Of a DNA stretch of 52,513 nucleotides, positions 8,394 to 14,884 are shown piece after piece. The notes below the pieces were generated by a model. The model saw only the letters and a program-made list of their open reading frames with translations. It was not told where the DNA came from and did no database searches. How positions within the stretch are numbered: position 1 is the stretch's first letter; each line of letters begins with the position of its first letter. Both the position numbers and the translations under genes were made by a program. This DNA comes from JBAZTO01 sp041661865 (lineage in GTDB: Bacteria > Planctomycetota > Phycisphaerae > SM23-33), in the NCBI GenBank assembly GCA_041661865.1, contig JBAZTO010000026.1, positions 1-52,513 of the forward strand. The letters are read 5' to 3'.

Positions 8394-9431
8394 ATGGAAT
8401 CAATGCTTAGAATCGATCGAAACAAGAAGTCGCTCATGCCGATGAAGAGCACCACTTTGGGTGAAGCTGAGATAACAGAGCGGTATCATCTCCAGCGACT
8501 GATCGCGAATAACCCTGAAGCATTTTTTGAAGAGCTCGGAGAATCGCTGCTCCTTCTGGGAGAGGAGGTCCGCCCGACGGATGTCGTTGACGACCGCATC
8601 GATTTGTTAGCCGTTGGGAAAGAGGGAGAGGCTGTAGTCATCGAATTGAAGCGGGGCAGTAATCGGCTACAACTACTGCAGGCCTTGAGCTATGCAGCCA
8701 TGATTTCAAAGTGGCAGCCTCAACAACTGATCGAACTGCGTCGCACATTCGTTGGGCAAGCGGCCGAGGAAGCCCAAGAACTCATCGAAGGCTTTCTGGA
8801 GGTAGACATTGGGACTCTTAATGCGTCGCAACGGCTGATTTTGATAGCTGAGGCTTTTGACTATCAAGTGCTGGCGACGGCGGAATGGCTAAGTGAACGT
8901 TTTGAAGTGGACATCCGATGTTATCAACTCAGTCTCGCTGCTGATGCCGGACTGGAATATCTGAGTTGTGCATGTATTTATCCAGCACCGGAACTTCGCG
9001 AACGAACAAAGCAGGGAAACAACGGAACGGTTCTTCGATGGGGGAGTTGGGATGAGGCACTGGCAGTTAGTGACAATGACGTCTTGAAGGAATTCTTCCG
9101 AAATGAGATTGCTGCGGGCTGCGAGAAGAACCTCAACGGCAGATCTGTCATCTATCGTGATAGTGCCAAGAAGCGCCGCTTTTTCGTGCATATTCGAAAG
9201 TCTGACTCCTATGTTTGGCAAGAAGGCCGTTTTTCTGGTGATGTAGATTTCTGGAAGGCAACTCTCGATCCTTCACAGGTGGTCGATGTCGTTGGTGGTG
9301 GGCGGTGCGTGCGTTTCTACCTGACCAGCGACAGTGAGTTCAAGCGATTCAAGGAATTTGTAACGGAGAAACTGCCTTGCACCCAGTTTCTTAGTGGCGC
9401 GTTGCCAGAAGCAGAAGAACAACGTAACTGA
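8394..9431 (+). CDS. Putative PD-(D/E)xK nuclease, DUF91/NucS-like
   Basis: A 345-residue protein with an N-terminal region like the DUF91/NucS C-terminal nuclease fold. RIDLLAV (Asp 70) is followed by VVIELKRG (Glu 84, Lys 86) and a Gln in LLQALSYAAMI, together the D-ExK-Q pattern of PD-(D/E)xK nucleases. The C-terminal half (about 230-345) is not recognised. The gene stands out by composition: sampled lines run about 50-58 % G+C, against well over 60 % for its neighbours. This suggests recent acquisition. Candidate roles are DNA repair or defence, but there is no methylase or other partner next to it. The start at 8394 follows GAAGGG; an in-frame ATG at 8403 is an alternative. Confidence 0.72.
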   Translation: MESMLRIDRNKKSLMPMKSTTLGEAEITERYHLQRLIANNPEAFFEELGESLLLLGEEVRPTDVVDDRIDLLAVGKEGEAVVIELKRGSNRLQLLQALSYAAMISKWQPQQLIELRRTFVGQAAEEAQELIEGFLEVDIGTLNASQRLILIAEAFDYQVLATAEWLSERFEVDIRCYQLSLAADAGLEYLSCACIYPAPELRERTKQGNNGTVLRWGSWDEALAVSDNDVLKEFFRNEIAAGCEKNLNGRSVIYRDSAKKRRFFVHIRKSDSYVWQEGRFSGDVDFWKATLDPSQVVDVVGGGRCVRFYLTSDSEFKRFKEFVTEKLPCTQFLSGALPEAEEQRN

Positions 9432-9494
9432 ACCGTACAGCAGCGAGGTTCACGAAACGGGCGGCATCGGTATTGCGGTATTCCGCGTATTGTC

Positions 9495-10370
9495 CTACAC
9501 GAACACGATGGAGGCGTAGCCCACGGTGGTGTCGTCGGGATCGTGCGGGACCAGGGCGTGGATGACGTCGTAGCTGTTGGTGTAGGCCAGGCAGCGGCCC
9601 TGGGAGGCGCCCATGGCGCGGCAGGCGGCGATGGTGGCGGCGATGGCCCCGGCCCCGCAGGCGTTTTGGTGCGCCTCGGCCTCGGGGACGATCTTGTCGG
9701 CCTCCATCGCCTCGATCAGGTCAATCATCCTGCGGTCGTTGCGGGCCGTCCAGCGGACCCCCTCCTCGCCGTGCCCGCCGGGCGAGGGGAAATGCCCGCC
9801 GTGATGCGTCAGGTCCGTGCTGCCGATGATGCGGACGGCAGGGAAGCGATCGGCCATGAGCCTGCCGACGGCCTGGCCGATCTGCACCGCCTCGGCCACC
9901 GGGGGCACACCGATGGGGACGATCATGGCCGCGGGGTAGAGGGCCTTGAGCAGCGGCAGTTGCACTTCCAGCGAATGCTCGTAGGCGTGGGCCCGCGGGT
10001 TGGATTCCACCATCGCCTCGCCGGCCAGAATCGCGGCGGCCAGTTGCTCATCGACGTAGAGGTCGCCGACCGGCGTCCGCCAAACCCCTCGATCGTAAAG
10101 CACTCCCCGGCGCGTGGGGACGTCGAAGTGCATCGCGCCGAACAGGATGAACGTCTGCGCGCCGCCGCAACGGGCCAGCGCCTGCAATGTCTGGGCCGCC
10201 AGCTTGCCCGAGTACACCCAGCCGGCGTGAGGAACGATTCCGCCGTAGATAGTCGCCGGCAGATCGTCCGGCAGATCGGCCTGCCCCAAGAGCTTGTCGG
10301 CGTGCGCGCGGCACTGCTCGGGTGATGCGTCGTAGAAACTTCCCGCCCGGACTGGAGAACGTAAGTTCAT
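9495..10370 (-). CDS. amrB: MEMO1-family protein (AmmeMemoRadiSam system protein B)
   Basis: MEMO1 proteins share a fold with aromatic-ring-opening LigB-type dioxygenases and bind metal. Bacterial homologues are grouped as protein B of the AmmeMemoRadiSam system, whose reaction is unresolved. The 291-residue protein keeps the three expected metal-site residues, His 48 (VPHAGWVYSG), His 81 (FGAMHFD) and Cys 238 (HQNACGAG), plus YEHSLEVQLPLL and STDLTHHGG. The ATG at 10370 has an excellent ribosome binding site (AGGAG, 5-base spacing). Neither the radical SAM partner nor the AMMECR1 partner is nearby, so it is solitary here. Its leader contains the structured element at 10479-10531. Confidence 0.9.
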   Translation of the reverse strand: MNLRSPVRAGSFYDASPEQCRAHADKLLGQADLPDDLPATIYGGIVPHAGWVYSGKLAAQTLQALARCGGAQTFILFGAMHFDVPTRRGVLYDRGVWRTPVGDLYVDEQLAAAILAGEAMVESNPRAHAYEHSLEVQLPLLKALYPAAMIVPIGVPPVAEAVQIGQAVGRLMADRFPAVRIIGSTDLTHHGGHFPSPGGHGEEGVRWTARNDRRMIDLIEAMEADKIVPEAEAHQNACGAGAIAATIAACRAMGASQGRCLAYTNSYDVIHALVPHDPDDTTVGYASIVFV

Positions 10371-10478
10371 GGCTGCTCCTGTTCACAAATAGGCTGGCCA
10401 TCCCACTGACAGACGTGCTAACATGCGAGATTATAACAGCGTCGACCCGGCAGAGCGACAAAACTTCATCAATGCCCC

Positions 10479-10531
10479 AAAAAAAGTTTGCCGCCCCGAG
10501 AAGTCGGAAACCCACACGGGGTTTGGCGGCA
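10479..10531 (-). promoter_or_regulatory. Three-way-junction structure with U-tract in the amrB leader
   Basis: On the minus strand the sequence folds as a 7-bp closing stem (TGCCGCC with GGCGGCA). It encloses a 6-bp hairpin (AAACCC/GGGTTT) and a 4-bp hairpin (CCGA/TCGG), and AAC plus seven Ts follow directly. This looks like an intrinsic terminator or a transcription-attenuation element about 110 bases upstream of the amrB start. On the plus strand the same fold would lie about 70 bases upstream of the pgsA-like start. No known riboswitch consensus was recognised. A simple terminator against antisense transcription is the main alternative. Confidence 0.45.
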
Positions 10532-10601
10532 TCGACTACAGGGTTCACCTGATTTTACGGCAGGAGTTTCCTTCATAGAAACAGCGGAATCGAGCGGGAT
10601 C

Positions 10602-11237
10602 ATGATAAAAGCCTGGCACGGCATCAACTGGCCTAACCGCATCAGCCTCATGCGGCTGCTGATGGTCCCGCCCTTTGTCGTCCTGCTGATGAAGCAGCAG
10701 CAGTGGGGTCCGGCGCGATACATGGCCATGGCGATATTCTTCATCATGGCCGTATCGGATTTTCTCGACGGCATCCTGGCCCGGAGGCTCAATGTCCGCA
10801 CGCGCCTGGGCGCTATTCTCGACCCGCTGGCTGACAAGGTGCTGATCATCTGTTCGGCGGTCCTGCTCTCACTGCCCGGCTCGTCGCCGCCGGGAGCACA
10901 GCTTTCGGACTGGATCGTGGTGGCCATCGTCGGCAAAGACCTGTGGGTCATAATCGGCTTCCTTGTGATATACTTGGTGACGGATCGTTTTCTGGTTCGC
11001 CCCAGCGTCGCGGGTAAAGCCTGCACTGTGGCGCAACTGGTGATGGTGCTCCTGGTGCTCCTGGCCCCCGACCTCAACGCGCTGCGGGCGGGCCTGGGAA
11101 GCCAGGTGGCCGATTGGATGAGTTGGATCGTGGCCGGCATGTGCGCCCTGGCCGTCCTGAGCTACACGCGCATGGGACTGGTGTTTGTCGGCCACGAGGG
11201 TAAGCCGCTCGAAGAGGGCGGCGGAAAGAGCAGTTAG
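10602..11237 (+). CDS. pgsA: CDP-alcohol phosphatidyltransferase, PgsA-like
   Basis: A 211-residue integral membrane enzyme of the CDP-alcohol phosphatidyltransferase family, probably phosphatidylglycerophosphate synthase acting in anionic phospholipid synthesis. The catalytic motif D56-G57-x2-A60-R61-x8-G70-x3-D74-x3-D78 is complete, visible as DFLDGILARRL and LGAILDPLADK. The N-terminal WPNRISLMRLLMVPPF is typical of PgsA. Several TM segments follow. Specificity (PgsA versus another alcohol acceptor) cannot be fixed from sequence alone. The ATG at 10602 matches the family start; the frame upstream is not PgsA-like. ribBA starts two bases after its stop, so they are co-transcribed. Confidence 0.87.
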   Translation: MIKAWHGINWPNRISLMRLLMVPPFVVLLMKQQQWGPARYMAMAIFFIMAVSDFLDGILARRLNVRTRLGAILDPLADKVLIICSAVLLSLPGSSPPGAQLSDWIVVAIVGKDLWVIIGFLVIYLVTDRFLVRPSVAGKACTVAQLVMVLLVLLAPDLNALRAGLGSQVADWMSWIVAGMCALAVLSYTRMGLVFVGHEGKPLEEGGGKSS

Positions 11238-11239
11238 AG

Positions 11240-12469
11240 ATGGATTCGATTGATGCCATTCTTGCCGACCTGCGGGCCGGGAAGATGATCGTGCTGGTGG
11301 ATGACGAGTCCCGGGAGAACGAAGGGGACCTGGTCTGCGCCGCCGAGACCGTCACGCCCGAGATTATCAATTTCATGGCCACGCACGGCCGCGGGCTGAT
11401 CTGCCTGCCTATGACCGCCGCCAAGGCCGACGAACTGGCGCTGCACCCCCAGACGATGGACAACACCGCCACGTTCGGCACGGCCTTCACCGTCAGCGTG
11501 GACGCGGCCACGGGCATCACCACGGGCATCTCCGCCGCCGACAGGGCACGGACGATTCGCGTCGCCTGCCGCAAAGGCGCCCGCCCGGAAGAGTTGGCCC
11601 GGCCGGGGCACGTCTTTCCGCTGCGGGCCCGCAACGGCGGCTCGCTGGTCCGCGCCGGCCAGACCGAAGGCGCCGTCGACCTCTGCCGCATGGCCGGGCT
11701 GAGCCCGATGGGCGTGATCTGCGAGATCATGAACGATGACGGCTCGATGGCCCGCAAGAGCGACCTGGAAGCCTTCTGCCAGCGCCACCAGATGAAGATG
11801 TGCTCGGTGGCCGACGTGATCCGCCACCGCCTCCGCAGCGAGCGCCTCATCGAACGGGCCATCGAGGTCGACCTGCCCACCGAGGCGGGCCTGTTCCACC
11901 TGATCGCCTACAGTTCCGTCGTCGATCCCGAGCCGCACCTGGCCCTCTGCTACGGCGGGGTCGGAGCGCTGGGCCCCGACGGCAAGCCCGTCATGCACGA
12001 CGAGCCGGTCCTGGTCCGCATCCACAGCGAATGCCTCACCGGCGACATCCTGGGTTCGCTGCGGTGCGACTGCGGCCCCCAGCTCAAGCACGCCCTGCTC
12101 CGCGTGGCCCAGGCCGGCAAGGGTGCGGTGGTCTACGTCCGCCAGGAGGGCCGGGGCATCGGCCTGATCAACAAGCTGCGGGCCTACAAGCTCCAGATGG
12201 AGCAGGGCATGGACACCGTCGAGGCCAACCTGCACCTGGGTTTCGAGGCCGACAAGCGCGACTACGGCATCGGCAACCAGATCCTCCGCGACCTGGGGCT
12301 GACCCGGCTCAAGATCATGACCAACAATCCCCGCAAGATTTACGGCCTGGAGGGCTTCGGGCTCCAGATCGTCGAGCGCGTGCCCATCCAGATCGTCCCC
12401 AACGCCGAAAACGCCGACTACCTCCGCACCAAGAAAGACAAGATGGGCCACATGCTGGACGATATGTGA
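11240..12469 (+). CDS. ribBA: Bifunctional 3,4-dihydroxy-2-butanone-4-phosphate synthase / GTP cyclohydrolase II
   Basis: RibBA supplies both precursors of riboflavin. The 409-residue protein has an N-terminal RibB domain (about 1-200) with DDESRENEGDLV, ATHGRGLICLPM and GQTEGAVDL. The C-terminal RibA domain (about 205-409) has zinc-binding Cys 265, 276 and 278 (SECLTGDILGSLRCDCGPQ), YVRQEGRGIGL and ANLHLGFEADKRDYGIG. Both halves look complete and active. It follows the pgsA-like gene by two bases. No FMN riboswitch precedes it, and two palindromes follow it. Confidence 0.97.
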   Translation: MDSIDAILADLRAGKMIVLVDDESRENEGDLVCAAETVTPEIINFMATHGRGLICLPMTAAKADELALHPQTMDNTATFGTAFTVSVDAATGITTGISAADRARTIRVACRKGARPEELARPGHVFPLRARNGGSLVRAGQTEGAVDLCRMAGLSPMGVICEIMNDDGSMARKSDLEAFCQRHQMKMCSVADVIRHRLRSERLIERAIEVDLPTEAGLFHLIAYSSVVDPEPHLALCYGGVGALGPDGKPVMHDEPVLVRIHSECLTGDILGSLRCDCGPQLKHALLRVAQAGKGAVVYVRQEGRGIGLINKLRAYKLQMEQGMDTVEANLHLGFEADKRDYGIGNQILRDLGLTRLKIMTNNPRKIYGLEGFGLQIVERVPIQIVPNAENADYLRTKKDKMGHMLDDM

Positions 12470-12905
12470 CCCCTTCCGCGCGCAGACGCGCGGCGGAGTT
12501 CCTACTCCGCCGCGGAGATGTTCAGGTCACGCGAAAAGGAGGTGGAGTTGGAACTCCACCTCCCTATATATCGCGTCGGTCGTGCATACTTGCACGAGGG
12601 TATTCCGCGTGCTGGCGGCGTCCGGCTGCATCGACAAATCGACCAGATTTGCCTGCTTCGCCGTCCTTGCCATCCCGCGAAATCCCTCGTTCTCGGACCT
12701 GCGCCAGCGTTTTCAGACAGAGCATTAGAAAACGGGATTGCCGGGAAATTGGGGGCACATCGCTTGCAACTTTGCAGCTAATTGTGCAAAAAAAGCTAGA
12801 CGCTGCCACTCGATTAGGTGTATCGTTCCATCGGCGTGTGTTATTATCGACCCACCCCCCCCCGACACATTTTGCCGGTGGCGTATCCAGGAAGCGAGTC
12901 CGATA
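12470..12905. other. Intergenic region between ribBA and the GH63-like gene
   Basis: Apart from the two palindromes at its left end this 436-base stretch shows nothing clearly coding. Open frames through it have no recognisable protein character. It must hold the promoter of the first gene of the glycan region. A TATTAT near 12842 and a run of nine Cs just after it are visible, but no matching -35 box was found. Confidence 0.4.
12488..12563. repeat. Pair of palindromes, family C (GGCGGAGTTCC / GGAGGTGGAGTTGG type)
   Basis: Two adjacent inverted repeats lie just after ribBA: GGCGGAGT-TCCT-ACTCCGCC (about 12492-12511) and GGAGGTGGAGT-TGGA-ACTCCACCTCC (about 12538-12563). They share the centre GGAGTT/AACTCC. 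They could terminate the pgsA-ribBA transcript, although no U-tract follows, or belong to the dispersed palindrome population seen elsewhere in the window. Confidence 0.6.
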
Positions 12906-14168
12906 ATGCGGCAAGAGGATGTTACACAACAGAACCGGACCCCATCAGATGGCACTTACCAACGGCTGGTAGAGCGGGCGATCAAGACGCTCCAGGACAA
13001 CGTTCTCAAGCCCACCAGCGTGGAAGAAGGCAAGTGGTGGTGGGAGAACCACGGCAAAGTGTTGGCCAAGCGGATGAGGCCGGCTGAGAAGTTCGCCGAC
13101 CCGCTGCCTTGGCATCCGCGGCGAGGCATCTGCCCGACGCCGTGGGTCTATCGCGGGATATGGAACTGGGACGCGGCCTTCCATGCTGTCGGGGCGGCCT
13201 GGTTTGATCCGGCGCTGGCCCGCGACCAGGTTCTGATCATGTTGGATCTGCAGCAGCCCAGCGGGGCCCTTCCCGACGTGGTTTATGAGAACGGCGAGGT
13301 CAATACGCAGAGCGGCAAGCCGCCGGTCATGCCCTGGGCTGCGACAGTCGTCGATCGCCTGGCGCCCGACGACAGCTTCATGCGCGAGGTCTATGGCAAG
13401 TTCGTTCGCTATGAAGAGCACTGGCGGCTTAACCGGGGCGGCGCGGCGGAGGGATTGTTCCGCTACGACAGCGAGATGACCGAGCCTGTTCTGCGCGACA
13501 AGCGCTCGAGGTTCGAGTCCGGATGGGATAACTCGGTCCGCTGGGACAAGGCCAGTTTCGGCCTGTGGGCCATCGACCTGAACTGCTACATGGTGATGAC
13601 GTACCGCGCGCTGGCCTACATGGCCGGGAGAGTCGGACGCGCGAGCGAGGCCCAGTCCTGGGAGGCTGCTGGCGAGAAGCTAGCCGCGGAGATCAATGAT
13701 CGGTTGTGGGATGAGTCCGCGGGCGCCTATGTCGACCGGTTCCGGGAAGGCGGGGCCTACAGTGATGTGCTCAGTCCCGCCTCATTCATGCCCCTGTATA
13801 TCCGCATCGCGCCGAAGGACCGCGCCGAGAGAATGGCGGCCCTGGCGGCCGACCCGAGCAAGTTCCATCCGGGCATGCCCACCGTGGCCTACGATAATCC
13901 CCAGTACCGAAACGACTTCTACTGGCGTGGCCCGACCTGGCTGAATGTCGCCTATTTTGCCCTAAAGGGTCTTAAGTACTACGGTTACGACGCAATCGCC
14001 GATGCAGGCCGCGATTTGATTCTCTCCTGGTGCGATAAGAACGAGGACTGCATCTGGGAGCTTTATGACTCGCGGAACGGCAAGGGGCTTCGTTCGCCTC
14101 AGTTTGCATGGTCTGCGGCGTTCATTATCACTTTCGTCAGGAACTGGTCGAAAGGCGACACTTTCTGA
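12906..14168 (+). CDS. GH63/GH37-type alpha-glycosidase (MGH/trehalase-like (alpha/alpha)6 barrel)
   Basis: A 420-residue protein without signal peptide. The fold is that of clan GH-G/GH63 inverting alpha-glucosidases. CPTPWVYRGIWNWDAAFH and then ALPDVVYENGE precede ESGWDNSVRW (about 204-213), which carries the general-acid Asp 208. The C-terminal DFYWRGPTWLNVAYFALKG completes the typical active-site wall. Bacterial relatives hydrolyse mannosylglycerate, glucosylglycerate or small alpha-glucosides, so the exact substrate is open. I chose the ATG at 12906 because the family-like sequence begins after it; upstream residues in frame are non-coding in character. It is the first gene of the glycan-degradation region and is followed by a 716-base gap. 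Confidence 0.82.
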   Translation: MRQEDVTQQNRTPSDGTYQRLVERAIKTLQDNVLKPTSVEEGKWWWENHGKVLAKRMRPAEKFADPLPWHPRRGICPTPWVYRGIWNWDAAFHAVGAAWFDPALARDQVLIMLDLQQPSGALPDVVYENGEVNTQSGKPPVMPWAATVVDRLAPDDSFMREVYGKFVRYEEHWRLNRGGAAEGLFRYDSEMTEPVLRDKRSRFESGWDNSVRWDKASFGLWAIDLNCYMVMTYRALAYMAGRVGRASEAQSWEAAGEKLAAEINDRLWDESAGAYVDRFREGGAYSDVLSPASFMPLYIRIAPKDRAERMAALAADPSKFHPGMPTVAYDNPQYRNDFYWRGPTWLNVAYFALKGLKYYGYDAIADAGRDLILSWCDKNEDCIWELYDSRNGKGLRSPQFAWSAAFIITFVRNWSKGDTF

Positions 14169-14884
14169 CAAATAGCCACATCCAGAGCGCAGCGGAAGGC
14201 GTGGCGGGACTTTGGGATTCCATGTTATCTAACAACAGTATCAACAATGTCTTGCGGCATCTGATAAAGTATTTTTCATACCGGGGTCCTAAGTCTAGGC
14301 ATTCTTACAGGTAGGGGCTATCATTTTTATTGCCGCAAACGCCGCAAAAAATAGTCCGATAATTCGCGAGATTTATGTTGACTGTTTGTGTTTTCGGGAT
14401 AGACTATGGTTGTTTTGTGGTCTTCATTTCGTGTGTAGTGGTTTTATCTTTGTCTGCTATCAGGTCGTGACCGGTGTTCTGGCCGGGCTTCGAGTCGTGC
14501 GGCAGTCGGCTCTGCTTGGGCGACATATCAGGAAGTCGAGGTATCTGTCGTCCCCCCGGCCGGCCGAGACGTTTTCAATGCCGTGCTGGGCATTGCATTC
14601 CCGTGAGGTTCCCTGATGTCTTTAAAGCTGGAAAAGGAGGTATCGATGGTCTGACGAAACCGGCTGTTCTTGTGTGACAGGTTGTGGACGTTATTGCAGT
14701 AAGGGCGAAGGAACAGGCCAATGGTTCCTCGCATATTGAGAGATGTTGCCAAGAGCGTTTCTCAAATCAGGCTTTTGGCAGGCCGTCGCCGGTTCAGGCG
14801 GCCCCTGCCGCCACGAATGACGAAAACGCTGTCGGCAACGGAACAAGCGGCGCCGCTCAGAGCGGCCCCAAAGGAGAATGACTC
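14169..14884. other. 716-base intergenic region and long leader of the pectate lyase gene
   Basis: The left part (about 14220-14460) is clearly richer in A+T than the surroundings and contains a plausible promoter. The right part would be an untranslated leader of about 470 bases. It contains a very strong ribosome binding site (AAAAGGAGG at about 14633-14641) placed correctly before ATG GTC TGA (14646-14654), an open frame of only two codons. A weak open frame from GTG 14684 to 14881 shows no family. No RNA gene was recognised. Confidence 0.45.
14378..14405 (+). promoter_or_regulatory. Possible sigma-70-type promoter for the pectate lyase gene
   Basis: TTGACT at 14378-14383 and TAGACT at 14400-14405 are separated by 16 bases, in an A+T-rich stretch unlike its surroundings. 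The match is 5/6 and 4/6 to the consensus boxes. This is weak evidence, supported mainly by local composition and position upstream of 14885. Confidence 0.3.

Noticed and set aside
8231..8455. 74-residue frame on - between purA and the nuclease gene
   Set aside because: Covers the divergent promoter region; no recognisable domain and no ribosome site.
10561..10575. CAGGAG before the pgsA-like gene as a second ribosome site
   Set aside because: No start codon follows at usable distance; the real start at 10602 is fixed by family alignment.
11234..12451. 405-residue open frame on - exactly opposite ribBA
   Set aside because: Antisense shadow favoured by high G+C; ribBA has all catalytic motifs.
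12518..12781. 87-residue frame after ribBA
   Set aside because: Runs through the palindromes and has no protein-like character.
14684..14881. 65-residue frame starting GTG just before the pectate lyase
   Set aside because: No ribosome site of its own, no homology-like features, and it lies in a probable leader.
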